Assembly: GCA_964617665.1 (NCBI GenBank) | Contig: CAZUAH010000090.1 | Span: forward strand, 1 to 34,064 | Length of the DNA: 34,064 nucleotides | Source of the DNA: JADHUC01 sp964617665 | GTDB lineage: Bacteria > Planctomycetota > Planctomycetia > Pirellulales > Pirellulaceae | Direction of reading: 5' to 3' | Shown: positions 22,447-31,755 of the stretch, one piece after another | Position numbering within the stretch: the first letter of the stretch is position 1 | How the letters are laid out: each line of letters begins with the position of its first letter | Program-made: the position numbers and the translations under genes | Notes under the pieces: model-generated | What the model was told of the DNA's origin: nothing | What the model saw: only the letters and a program-made list of their open reading frames with translations | The model's database searches: none

Positions 22447-24300
22447 GTGCCCGAACTTCACACATTTCTTACTGCACTGAACGGTACACGTTCCGGATCG
22501 AGCTTTCTTCTTGACGCGGCGGTCGAGAGTCTGGTTGGTCGTGGAACGGACTGCCATATCGTGCTCTCGGACCCACTTTGCTCGCGTATCCACGCGCGAA
22601 TCGAGCGATCCGATGACGGGTGGACGTTGCACGATGCGCACAGCCGCAACGGCACGTACGTGAACCAACAGAAGATCGACGACGCGCGGCTGGTTGACGG
22701 TTGCGTTGTTCGTTTCGGTTCGGTCGAGTTTTCTTTCCGCGAAGACTCGCCGATGCCGGACGACGTGGCCCATCCGAATCCCAATATCGTCAAGACGGCC
22801 GTCTTTGATCAGACCATCGACCTTGGAGAACTGACTGGCAAACCCGCCGTGCAGCCCTCGGCGCTGCTGCAGGAGATCCAGGACTCGCACGATTTTCTGG
22901 TCCTATACCAGTTGAGCATACGTTTGTTGGGCTGCTCGGATCCAGATGAAGTGACGCAGATCTCGCTTGAGGTACTAAGCGGGATTACGGGCGCCACCGC
23001 CGTTGGGTTTCTCTGGATGAGTGACGATGGCCAGATGAAGCTAAAGCTGGCCAATCCGGAAAGGGCCGCGGACGCGATCGTCACGAACGAGACATTGACC
23101 GGGATCGTCTGTGGGCAGGGGCAAGCCGTATGGATGAACCATCCAACGTCCAAGCTTAAGCCGCCCTGTCTGACGAAGTTCGCAGACGCAATCTGTGTGC
23201 CATTGCTGCACGAACAAACGACGCCGGGGGCAATTCACCTGGTCCTTGAACAGGGAGCATTCAAGAGAAGCCACTTCCAATTCGCGAAATCACTGGCCAA
23301 TATAGTGGTGGCCGCGTTGGTCAAAACCCGCCGGCAGGCGACGCTCGAGGCCGAGCATCAGCGACTGATTGTCAAGTCCGCTGACTTCGCCGATTTGATC
23401 GGCGAAAGCGAACCGGTACAGCGTCTCAAGGAGCGAAGCAAACGTGTGGCCCGAGCGACTGGGTGTCTGCTGATTCGCGGCGAAAGCGGCGTGGGCAAGG
23501 AACTGGTAGCGCGAGCCGTACATCGACTTGGCGCGCGAGCTGATCGCCCCTTGTTGTCGGTGAACTGTGCCGCCATTCCGCGCGATCTAATGGAAAGCCA
23601 GTTGTTTGGCCACAAGAAAGGCTCGTTCACCGGTGCGGATTCAGACCATATTGGCTGGTTCGAACAGGCGGACTCCGGGACGCTGTTTCTGGATGAAGTG
23701 GGTGAAATGACGCTGGAGGGCCAAGCCAAACTGCTCCGAATCCTTGACGGCCACCCCTTCCTGCCCGTCGGTGGAACGAAAGAGCGAACCGTCGACGTGC
23801 GCGTGATTGCGGCTACGAATCGGGACCTCCGAGAGTTTGTGCGCGAGAAGAAATTTCGCGAGGATCTCTACTACCGACTCACTGTGTTTGAACTGTACAT
23901 ACCACCGTTGCGCGAGCGGGGCGGCGATATCGACCTGTTGGCCAACTACTTCCTTGATCGTTTCAGGAAGGAGCATGGTCGTCCTCAGTTAACCATGTCT
24001 GATACCGCTCGGCACAAACTGTTGTCCTACGGTTGGCCCGGCAACGTGCGTCAGCTACGCAACGTGATCGATAGTGCCGTGGTAATGGCCGAAGGTGAGG
24101 TGATTCAACCCGACGACCTGGGCTTGCAGGATACCGGTGACGGTACCTTCGATTCACTGCGGGTGGATGTCTGGGAGCAGCGTTTGATCCATGAGGCGTT
24201 GAAACGCACCAGCAACAGCGTACCGGAGGCAGCGAAACTGCTGGGACTCGGCCGAGCCACGGTGTATCGGAAGATCGAAGAATACGGAATCGAGCGCTGA
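22447..24300 (+). CDS. FHA-GAF-sigma54 interaction-domain transcriptional activator
   Basis: The 617-residue regulator has a phosphothreonine-binding FHA domain (about 5-98; GRGTDCHIVLSDPLCSRIH and SRNGTYVN), a GAF-like sensor domain (about 145-295), a sigma54-activating AAA+ domain (about 315-545) and a Fis-type helix-turn-helix (578-617, ending ATVYRKIEEYGIE). Walker A is GESGVGKE (345-352), the sigma54-contact loop is GSFTGA (392-397, a variant of GAFTGA) and Walker B is LFLDEVGE (413-420). There is no response-regulator receiver, so the FHA domain suggests control by a Ser/Thr kinase. The start is uncertain: GTG at 22447 lies just before the FHA fold but has a weak ribosome site, and a GTG at 22270 is also in frame. 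The target genes are unknown. Confidence 0.88.
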   Translation: MPELHTFLTALNGTRSGSSFLLDAAVESLVGRGTDCHIVLSDPLCSRIHARIERSDDGWTLHDAHSRNGTYVNQQKIDDARLVDGCVVRFGSVEFSFREDSPMPDDVAHPNPNIVKTAVFDQTIDLGELTGKPAVQPSALLQEIQDSHDFLVLYQLSIRLLGCSDPDEVTQISLEVLSGITGATAVGFLWMSDDGQMKLKLANPERAADAIVTNETLTGIVCGQGQAVWMNHPTSKLKPPCLTKFADAICVPLLHEQTTPGAIHLVLEQGAFKRSHFQFAKSLANIVVAALVKTRRQATLEAEHQRLIVKSADFADLIGESEPVQRLKERSKRVARATGCLLIRGESGVGKELVARAVHRLGARADRPLLSVNCAAIPRDLMESQLFGHKKGSFTGADSDHIGWFEQADSGTLFLDEVGEMTLEGQAKLLRILDGHPFLPVGGTKERTVDVRVIAATNRDLREFVREKKFREDLYYRLTVFELYIPPLRERGGDIDLLANYFLDRFRKEHGRPQLTMSDTARHKLLSYGWPGNVRQLRNVIDSAVVMAEGEVIQPDDLGLQDTGDGTFDSLRVDVWEQRLIHEALKRTSNSVPEAAKLLGLGRATVYRKIEEYGIER

Positions 24301-24323
24301 ATCGCGTACGCGAAATTCCGGTG

Positions 24324-25814
24324 CTACTTCTTGGCAGCATCCAGTTCTGCCTGCAAGTCGCGCGCGGCACCTGGCTCCAAGAACTTTTCCAGTAGCTGGC
24401 TCGTGTCCTGAAACAACTTATCGATTTTCGCCTGCACTCGCGGGTTTGATGATTCGGTGCGTTGCTCTTCATCGCGCAACTGGCGCAACAAGTCCGAACG
24501 CGTTTCTAGTTTGCGGAAGTTCTGCAACAGCGCCGCCGCTTCGTCGAATTCCTTCTTCTTCACGTGCCGCCTGATGCGAGCCATGTACAGATGACGCCTT
24601 GCCACCAACTCCATGACTTTCGACTGCAGGCCCTTGACGAAGCCCTCGGCCTCAAGACGGACGTCGTCATTGCGAACCTGAGCTGCCGATTCCGCCTCCA
24701 ATCCTGGCACCATCGGCAGGCGAGCCAACAATAGCCCCCCGTTCCGAACGTACAGGACCCGCAGCGGGTGGCCCGCCTTTGGCACTTCGAGCATTCCGCG
24801 CCAGTCGGTCATGCCAACTACTTCCGTCTCCTCCGTGACTGGATCTTTGGAGCGGATCTCATATCCGCCAAGCGGCAGTCGAGACTCGTCTCGCGTCTCC
24901 AGCCGAAGGAATGTCGTTTCACCTCTCGGCTTGACGACCAGAGCCAGCTTGACCGTGCGCGAACTGCTTCGGCCGCCAAGCGGCTTGGACGTAAAGGAAT
25001 GGACCTTGCAGTGCAACACAGCCCCCTGTCGCTCGGCGATCGTCATAAAGGTCCAGGGCACGACCTGAATGCCAAGCGTTTCCGCCGGCTCGCCGACACG
25101 GTCGTTGCGTCGGATGATTGGCATCAGCACATCGTTGTCATGAATCTGCGCCGGCGACGAGTCGCTCCTGATCAAACCGCCAGCTCGGATTCGCACCTGT
25201 GCTTCCCTGCCTTTCGGTACTTCGATTCGCGCAATCGGCGAAAACGCATCGGCTACGGCGGCGAACATCTCGCGAGGAATCCTGTTCGGCTGAACGACGC
25301 GCCGAGCTAGGACTGGTCGCCAAACGCGAGCATGACAATCCAGTTCCCGAACCCTGATCACGAAACCAGCCATTTCCGCCCGAACGCAGACCAGGAACAG
25401 TTTGTCGTCTGTCTTGAGGATGGACTCCCCGACTGTTTTGACTTCGTCAATGGTCACAGTCTCGATGTCCGCCGCAACGGCGCTTTGCAGCGCGGCTGGA
25501 CAAGCAGACGTCTCGACAGCCCACGTCGCACCCGCCACGACATACGCTCGCTGGTAGATGGTCTCGGCAATCTGTTCCATCAGTCGATCCGTCAACTCCG
25601 AAGAATGCTCAAAAGCAACCCAGATCTTCACAGAGTACGGAGAGTATTCCCAGTTAGCCTGGGCGCGAGCGACTGCGGGAATAAGGCTGGCTGACAGAAG
25701 AAGCAGCGCGTGTATCAAGCGGCGGGATAGACAGCGGGCCGCGCATGCGGCAGGGGGCTCAAGTGCGGTCTGAGCCGATGTCATCTTCAGTCTGTCAGCC
25801 CGAACGAAGGTCAT
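24324..25814 (-). CDS. exported protein of unknown function
   Basis: This 496-residue protein has a signal peptide (RRLIHALLLLSASLIPAVARA, about residues 31-51, with a likely cleavage after ARA). The middle part is beta-rich; the last 130 residues are predicted helical and charged (RRHVKKKEFDEAAALLQNFRKL), possibly a coiled coil or TPR-like hairpins. I recognise no catalytic motif or named family. AAGGA and GGGA precede the ATG at 25814, which lies three bases after the stop of the upstream gene, so the two are translationally coupled and probably function together. It may be a periplasmic partner of the solute-binding protein. Confidence 0.75.
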   Translation of the reverse strand: MTFVRADRLKMTSAQTALEPPAACAARCLSRRLIHALLLLSASLIPAVARAQANWEYSPYSVKIWVAFEHSSELTDRLMEQIAETIYQRAYVVAGATWAVETSACPAALQSAVAADIETVTIDEVKTVGESILKTDDKLFLVCVRAEMAGFVIRVRELDCHARVWRPVLARRVVQPNRIPREMFAAVADAFSPIARIEVPKGREAQVRIRAGGLIRSDSSPAQIHDNDVLMPIIRRNDRVGEPAETLGIQVVPWTFMTIAERQGAVLHCKVHSFTSKPLGGRSSSRTVKLALVVKPRGETTFLRLETRDESRLPLGGYEIRSKDPVTEETEVVGMTDWRGMLEVPKAGHPLRVLYVRNGGLLLARLPMVPGLEAESAAQVRNDDVRLEAEGFVKGLQSKVMELVARRHLYMARIRRHVKKKEFDEAAALLQNFRKLETRSDLLRQLRDEEQRTESSNPRVQAKIDKLFQDTSQLLEKFLEPGAARDLQAELDAAKK

Positions 25815-25817
25815 TCC

Positions 25818-28313
25818 CTATTCCTTCAGTTCCGGTGGCACGACTCGCCACTGGTCCACATCTTGATAGAGAAACACGGGACTATTCAGCACTCCTCGCA
25901 GTCCTTTGTGGTAGACGAAATGGTCAACCATCTGCCACAAAGGAATCACCGTGACCTCTTCGTAGATCTGCCGGTGTAGTTTGTGCAATAGTTCGCGAGC
26001 GTCCTTCCAACTTTCCGCCTCGTCCAATTGCCTCATAGTCAGACCGACGTAAGGATCTATCGATGGGGCTACGCCTTCTGGCCCAAAGATGCGACGAATG
26101 TCGACCAATGGCTCGCGAACGGCTAACTCAAGATACAGCAGATCGTATTCGCCATTGGGATCCGTGGACCAACCCGGCGGCAATTCGCTGAGCGAACATT
26201 TGATCCCAATGATATCAAGTTGCGTCTTGATCTGATTGCAGACAAAACGAGGCATTTCGAATGGCGGATGAGCGATCACCAACTCGCCCAATACTGGCGC
26301 CGGCTCCTCTCGCATGTCTGCGGCCGCACCAAGTTGTTGATCTGCCAGGCTGACCAGGATCGCGGCCATCACCGGATCATAGACTCGCGGTTCGATACGA
26401 GCGTCATATGCGTATGCCGAGGGATCGTTGTCCGTGACGCCCGCGGGGAAGGGGACGCTGAGCACACGGCATCCGGGGATCGACTTGTCGTTCAGAAGCC
26501 CCTTGTTCAGGATGATTCGACGGTTGATCCCGTACACCAAGGCACGACGAAATGTGCGATTGTTCAGATGTGGGTTATCCGTATTCGGCACCAGCACGTG
26601 AATCGACGGGAAAGCGTACTGGCCGACTTGTAGCGTAGGATCGTCGCGTAGACGCAACGCGTCATTCGGCAACACGCGATCGATCATGTCGATCTTGCCT
26701 TTGCGCAATGCAGTGATCGCTTCGCGCGGAGCTGGAAAGAACTGTTCCACAATGACCGGCCTCAGATCGTCGCCATCGCTTCCGGTGCTGGTCGGCTCGA
26801 AACGTATTTCCGTCTCGTCCTTCGACTCCTGTTTGTATCGCGTCGAGAGTCCGTTATCCGAGGTCAGACGCGACTGCAGCAACGCTTGCGGCAAGACGTG
26901 AGGCCGCCGAAGCTCGACGCGTACGCGGTCGACCCCTTCCGTTTCGAGCCCCGCCATCAAGCTGGCCCACGCCGAGTGGTAGTGCTTACCGTCGGGATCA
27001 GCCAAGGCGGCCAGGTGCCTAGAGAGATCGTGGGCAGTAATCCGCCCGCCGGTATCCTCTTCGCGCAGGTCGAATATCAACTCCTTTCGATCGTCGCTTT
27101 GTTGGACTATTCCATATGGACACATATACCTACCGCCTTCGGGACCACGATCGGTGAAGCGGAGTAGCGTGCGGTACATCAAGTTGCCGGTTCGGCGTGC
27201 CGGCGTGCTGTGCAGGCTGCTCGGTTCGTGTCCTTCGAAGGCCGGCTGGGACACCGCCACAACCACCAACGGATACTGACGCGCGATCTCCAGCACCAAC
27301 TCGCGGCCACCTTCCAACGCGGGCCAGATCTTCAACATCTCGCCAGCCAGTTCGTGAGCCTCTCGAAAACGCTTCGCTTCAAGATGGGCGGTCGCTTCGT
27401 CCCGTTGCTGGGCTGCGATGCCCACTAGCTGGTCCCGCCACGTCTCGCCGATTTTGAGCCGATCGCCGTAGTCCTTCTCCAGCCTCTCCAAAAGTACACG
27501 CGTCGAGTAGTAGTCCTGCCGGTCGACGTACCCGGAAATCAATCGACCGCCAACGGCCTCCATCGCTCCCAGCACGGTCGGACCACCTCTGTGCTTATAC
27601 TGCGGATTACGTCTATGCAGCTCTTCCAGGACGGAGAAAGCCTCGGGGTAGCGATCTTGCTTGAATAACGTCCCCGCGTTGATATACAGGTAGGCGTTCA
27701 GCGATTCCGCCAAACCCAACGTATTGGGGTATCTGCGGAGGAGGTGCTGGTAGAAGTGATAGGCTTCGTCAAACTGACGTTCGGCCTCCATGGCCTTGCC
27801 ACCCAAGCTTAACTGGCCAGCATTGGCAACGATCTTCTCTGTCTCACGCAGGATCAAATCCCCGAAAAACTCGATCTTGACGACGTGTCGCCACATCACC
27901 TCATATTTCTCGTTCCGCTGGTCAAACAGTCGGAGCGGTAGCTTACCAACCCGCTTCGATTCGGGGGGCATGCGTTGATCTTCGAACGGAAGCGGCATCA
28001 CCTTCAGCACGGCGTCATCGTTAACTTTGTCCAACGTGACGACGTCGTACTGGTCCTGCTCAAAGAACCTCTTTTCCGGCGGTTTGGGCTCGGCGGGTTT
28101 AGATTTCGGCTTAGCGTCTCCCTTGCCTTTCGGCTCCGCCGCCTTGTCCGCTGTGTCCGCCTTCGGTTTGGGAGCGTCGGCTGGCGGCTCTTGGGCCAGT
28201 GCCGAGAAGAGCACGATGACGAACAGAAATGCGCAAACCCAACCTGCGACCACCAGCCTGGCAACCGAGGCTGGCCATCGAGTTGCCTCCTTGAATTTGG
28301 CGTCGTCGGCCAT
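25818..28313 (-). CDS. membrane-anchored TPR / family-5 solute-binding fusion
   Basis: The 831-residue product has an N-terminal hydrophobic segment (LVVAGWVCAFLFVIVLFSALA, about 20-40; signal peptide or anchor), a Lys/Pro/Ala-rich linker (about 41-80), a TPR-like helical region (about 150-350) and a family-5 (peptide/nickel/oligopeptide type) extracellular solute-binding domain (about 360-820), seen in ITALRKGKIDMIDRV, RTFRRALVYGINRR and NGEYDLLYLE. No ABC permease or ATPase gene is nearby, so it may act as a sensor or scaffold rather than a transporter subunit. The start is uncertain: a TTG at 28334 is in frame, but I prefer the ATG at 28313; neither has a clear ribosome site. It is the first gene of a coupled pair. 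Confidence 0.8.
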   Translation of the reverse strand: MADDAKFKEATRWPASVARLVVAGWVCAFLFVIVLFSALAQEPPADAPKPKADTADKAAEPKGKGDAKPKSKPAEPKPPEKRFFEQDQYDVVTLDKVNDDAVLKVMPLPFEDQRMPPESKRVGKLPLRLFDQRNEKYEVMWRHVVKIEFFGDLILRETEKIVANAGQLSLGGKAMEAERQFDEAYHFYQHLLRRYPNTLGLAESLNAYLYINAGTLFKQDRYPEAFSVLEELHRRNPQYKHRGGPTVLGAMEAVGGRLISGYVDRQDYYSTRVLLERLEKDYGDRLKIGETWRDQLVGIAAQQRDEATAHLEAKRFREAHELAGEMLKIWPALEGGRELVLEIARQYPLVVVAVSQPAFEGHEPSSLHSTPARRTGNLMYRTLLRFTDRGPEGGRYMCPYGIVQQSDDRKELIFDLREEDTGGRITAHDLSRHLAALADPDGKHYHSAWASLMAGLETEGVDRVRVELRRPHVLPQALLQSRLTSDNGLSTRYKQESKDETEIRFEPTSTGSDGDDLRPVIVEQFFPAPREAITALRKGKIDMIDRVLPNDALRLRDDPTLQVGQYAFPSIHVLVPNTDNPHLNNRTFRRALVYGINRRIILNKGLLNDKSIPGCRVLSVPFPAGVTDNDPSAYAYDARIEPRVYDPVMAAILVSLADQQLGAAADMREEPAPVLGELVIAHPPFEMPRFVCNQIKTQLDIIGIKCSLSELPPGWSTDPNGEYDLLYLELAVREPLVDIRRIFGPEGVAPSIDPYVGLTMRQLDEAESWKDARELLHKLHRQIYEEVTVIPLWQMVDHFVYHKGLRGVLNSPVFLYQDVDQWRVVPPELKE

Positions 28314-28426
28314 GTTGCGGTTCGCAAGATCCAAATGAGCCGGGACAGAGCGTCCCTTTTGATGACACTACTGAAAGATAATAGTCTACTTTCCAAGCGG
28401 GCAAAACGAAATACTGGGAAGCGACA

Positions 28427-28455
28427 TTGAGATATAAAGTGTGCAATACGATAAT
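28427..28455 (+). promoter_or_regulatory. sigma70-type promoter of the HzsA-like gene
   Basis: TTGAGA (28427-28432) and GATAAT (28450-28455) each match the consensus at five of six bases and are separated by exactly 17 bases. Transcription would start near 28462, giving a leader of about 58 bases ending in AAGGGGAG before the ATG. This is the best housekeeping-type promoter in the window. Confidence 0.65.
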
Positions 28456-28519
28456 CTTAGGTACAAACGAGCATATGCTTCTGCAAGAATCCGTGTAGAT
28501 CGCCACTGGAAGGGGAGCA

Positions 28520-31500
28520 ATGAACACTCGCATCATGATTGCCACGGTTGGTTGCGCCCTGTTTGGCGTACACTTGTCGATGGTCGCGTTCGGAGAAGAC
28601 GCGGCCCAGGAACCGCGTCTGGAGCAAGTGCTGCAGGAAGATTGGCTGTTTCAGGCTGGCGGCTCTCCGGATATGGACCGGACCATCGCGGAGCTCTTGT
28701 GGACGGAAAGACTAGCCACCCGACTCCAAACGCGGGAGAATCCACCCGATTTAGCTGCGGACTTGGCCGCGTTGAAGGCCATACGCGAGAGAATCGCGTC
28801 AGTGACCGCCATTCCGGATAAGCCCCCGGTCGGCGCGGCGGGCGCATCGGCGTTCCAGGTCACGAAGGCCGGCAAATCGCTTTCTCCCAATTTGCCCGTC
28901 GAATACACCGTCTGCTGTTGGGTTCGCACTCGCGGGCAGGTGATGGATGTGCTGGGCACGGGAGTCTCGCCCGGCGATCTCCTATTGGTTGTCAACCGCG
29001 GACCCGTTAGAGCCCATCACTTCACCGACAAGGGCCCGAATGCGCTGGATGGGAAGACTTCAGTTAACGACGGAAGTTGGCATCACATTGCGCAAACGGT
29101 TGATGACGGTCGGCTTTGCCTCTACATCAATGGCCAACTTGACATTTCGGCGGAAATTGCCGGAAAGCCAACCAATTCAGGGAAACCGGTTTTCCTGGGC
29201 TCCGCCGACGGCAGCGGGTCAAGAAGTCGCTACCAATTCCGCGGCCAGTTGGAGGGCATGCAATTACTCCCACGCGCTCTATCGCAGGAAGAGATCCGCC
29301 AGCTTCACGAGAAAGATGCGGAGAAATACCGGACGGATCAGAAGGCGAACACCGAAGAGGACATCGACGTCGAGAGCATCTATCTTGCCATCCGTCAGAT
29401 CAAACGGACGATCTTCATGAAAGATCCGTTGATCGATTTCTCCAAATTGCTCTTCGTTGACGTCCCATGTTATGACGCGTTGAACCATGAATCTATGCAC
29501 CGTGTCTTCCCCCAGGCCCAAAACAACGAAGGGCGGCTCATGACCCTGGATGGCCTGGGGCCTGACGGAACTCTAAAGGATCTAACCGGGCAACGCGGTA
29601 TGTTCTGGCGGCCTGATCTGTCATTCGATGCACGGAAGGTCTTGTTCTGTATGCGCCCGGAGGGCGAACGGACATTCCACCTCTACGAAACCAACATCGA
29701 CGGCGGTCCAATTCGACAGATTACCCATGGCCTATACGACGACTTGGATCCCATTTACCTGCCGGACAACAACATCATGTTCCTGGCAAATCGGGGAAAC
29801 AGCTATGCGCGGTGCGCCGTCGCGCATCCCAGCTACGTCGTGTCGCGATGCGATTCGGACGGCAAGAATGTCTATGTTGTCAGTATGAGCAATGAGCCGG
29901 AGTATACGCCGTGCCTGTTGCCCGACGGCCGGGTCATGTACACGCGCTGGGAATACACGGACAAGGAACTGATGCGTATTCAGAGTCTCTGGACGATGAA
30001 CCCAGACGGCACCAACGTCTCGGCGTTGTGGGGAAATCAAAGCACTTGGCCCGACATGCTGGTCGAGGCGCGCCCGATCCCTGGATCGCGACGGATCATC
30101 TTCTCCGGCCAAGGCCACCACGACATCGTGCACGGATGCATCGGAATGATCGATCCGACCGAAGGGTTCAACTATCCGGACGGCCTCAGTCGTGTCACGT
30201 GGGAACGGCCGTGGGCCGAGGTGGGCAACGGGCCGGCCGAAAAGCTGGAGAACTCCGACTACCACGTCTCTGGACGGTTCGAGGGATACCGATGTCCGTA
30301 TCCTCTGAGCGAAGAGCTCTTCCTGGTATCTGCTCGGCGTTCAGGCGATGCGCGATTCTCGCTGTATCTGATGGACGTCTGGGGTAATCGTGAGCTAATC
30401 CATCGGGGCAAATACGACGTCCTCTACGCCATGCCAGTACGTCCAAGAGGGCGTCCCAAGGCGATCCCTGATCAAGTTGCCTGGCCCGGCCCGCAAAGCG
30501 AAGGACGAATGCCCGAGCCGGGTATACTGTTCAGTAACAACGTATTCGAGGGATTGTCTGATGCCGTGCGTGAACAGGCACAATATGTCCGCGTGATTCA
30601 CCAGGAATATACGACCTTTACTTACGGTCTGAAGTGCCAGATGCCCGACCAAAAGGGTGAACGCAACCGGTCCTTCCATCAGCATGCCGGTCCGCCGCTG
30701 ACTATCACGGGCAACGATGGGATCAAACGAGTTCTGGGCACTGTACCGATCGAAAGCGACGGATCCATTGCCGTCCAGGTGCCACCCAGCATCCAGGTCC
30801 ACTTCCAGCTTCTGGACGAAGGCTACCGGGCGTTGCACATCATGCGTTCGTTCACGGGCGTGATGCCGGGCGAGCGGCGTGGCTGCATCGGCTGCCACGA
30901 GTCACATACGACAACACCGATTGGTCAACCGTCGATCGCAATGAAAAGCGACCCGGCTCAACCAACGCCACCGCCTTGGGGATCGCGCTATCACCTGGGC
31001 TATTGCGCCGACATCCAGCCAATCTTCGACCGCCACTGCGGTCGCTGCCATCAAGGCGATGGGGAGGGCCGCGAGCATCTCGACCTGACGTTCCGCCCCA
31101 GTATCGACTCCGGTTCGTACACCGAACCGTACGTTACATTGACGCTGGGTGCCGAGCGGACCCACTCGGGCGGCTTCACGCGTGGCTGTGATGGCGGCGT
31201 GGCCGGTTCGTTGCTGCCGATGGTTTATCCGCTGAGGCCGGAAGACGATCGTACGCTCCCGCCTATGACCACAATGTCGTACAGGAGCAAGCTCATCGAA
31301 AACGCGATCAGCGGCAAGCACCATGAGGTCGAAGTGGATCCTCTTAGCGCACGCAAGCTGATCGCGTGGGTAGATTTGCTGTGCCCCTACTGGAACGAGG
31401 ACGATATCCGTTCGATTCCTGATCCTGACCCGACGGACGCGTTCTTCGCCGCCTCGCGCTACCCGCCGCGAACGCCGGGCGTGCGGCCCTTTGCCGATTC

Positions 31501-31591
31501 GCCCTATCCGCCAAGGATGCAAAACGCGCCGATCGTCAATCGCGCGTTTTGCCAGGACGAGTTTCCAACACAGGCGGATCGGTTGCGATAA
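28520..31591 (+). CDS. exported LamG / hydrazine-synthase-alpha-like di-heme protein
   Basis: A 1023-residue secreted protein. The signal peptide (MNTRIMIATVGCALFGVHLS...) is followed by a LamG/concanavalin-type domain (about 125-255; DGSWHHIAQTVDDGRLCLYI), a beta-propeller-like middle region (about 310-640) as in the alpha subunit of hydrazine synthase (HZS_alpha), and two cytochrome-c haem motifs, CIGCH (789-793) and CGRCH (840-844). The LDGLGPDGTLKDLT segment (343-356) fits HzsA-like proteins. Two haems match HzsA, but no HzsB/HzsC gene is adjacent, so hydrazine synthesis is not implied. Homologues are frequent in non-anammox planctomycetes, where the role is unknown. It lies behind a sigma70-type promoter with AAGGGGAG two bases before the ATG. 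Confidence 0.82.
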   Translation: MNTRIMIATVGCALFGVHLSMVAFGEDAAQEPRLEQVLQEDWLFQAGGSPDMDRTIAELLWTERLATRLQTRENPPDLAADLAALKAIRERIASVTAIPDKPPVGAAGASAFQVTKAGKSLSPNLPVEYTVCCWVRTRGQVMDVLGTGVSPGDLLLVVNRGPVRAHHFTDKGPNALDGKTSVNDGSWHHIAQTVDDGRLCLYINGQLDISAEIAGKPTNSGKPVFLGSADGSGSRSRYQFRGQLEGMQLLPRALSQEEIRQLHEKDAEKYRTDQKANTEEDIDVESIYLAIRQIKRTIFMKDPLIDFSKLLFVDVPCYDALNHESMHRVFPQAQNNEGRLMTLDGLGPDGTLKDLTGQRGMFWRPDLSFDARKVLFCMRPEGERTFHLYETNIDGGPIRQITHGLYDDLDPIYLPDNNIMFLANRGNSYARCAVAHPSYVVSRCDSDGKNVYVVSMSNEPEYTPCLLPDGRVMYTRWEYTDKELMRIQSLWTMNPDGTNVSALWGNQSTWPDMLVEARPIPGSRRIIFSGQGHHDIVHGCIGMIDPTEGFNYPDGLSRVTWERPWAEVGNGPAEKLENSDYHVSGRFEGYRCPYPLSEELFLVSARRSGDARFSLYLMDVWGNRELIHRGKYDVLYAMPVRPRGRPKAIPDQVAWPGPQSEGRMPEPGILFSNNVFEGLSDAVREQAQYVRVIHQEYTTFTYGLKCQMPDQKGERNRSFHQHAGPPLTITGNDGIKRVLGTVPIESDGSIAVQVPPSIQVHFQLLDEGYRALHIMRSFTGVMPGERRGCIGCHESHTTTPIGQPSIAMKSDPAQPTPPPWGSRYHLGYCADIQPIFDRHCGRCHQGDGEGREHLDLTFRPSIDSGSYTEPYVTLTLGAERTHSGGFTRGCDGGVAGSLLPMVYPLRPEDDRTLPPMTTMSYRSKLIENAISGKHHEVEVDPLSARKLIAWVDLLCPYWNEDDIRSIPDPDPTDAFFAASRYPPRTPGVRPFADSPYPPRMQNAPIVNRAFCQDEFPTQADRLR

Positions 31592-31659
31592 ACCGCGAGT
31601 CAATCGCCATGATCGGGCGTCAACGGCTATGGGTTCTGTCTGGTTCTGTTCAAAACAAC

Positions 31660-31723
31660 GGGAGGGCGAGGCTCCTGCCGAGCCGATCCCACATCAGCGG
31701 CTCTGCGGGAGCTTCGCCCTCCC
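31660..31723. repeat. 26-bp inverted repeat between convergent genes
   Basis: The arms 31660-31685 and 31698-31723 match at 23 of 26 positions around a 12-base loop; two of the three differences are G-U pairs in a plus-strand RNA. The core GGGAGGGCGA recurs widely in planctomycete genomes, where its frames give the spurious peptide motif EGEAPAEP also seen here, so this is probably a REP/MITE-like dispersed element. It lies between the HzsA-like gene and hcp and could stop transcription from both sides. The remaining bases of 31592-31755 hold no gene. Confidence 0.7.
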
Positions 31724-31755
31724 TACGAACGTCTCCAGTCGATGGCGTCTGGGAT

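Noticed and set aside
24302..24313. TCGCGTACGCGA palindrome between convergent genes
   Set aside because: A 12-base palindrome without loop or T-tract; too short to call a terminator or site.
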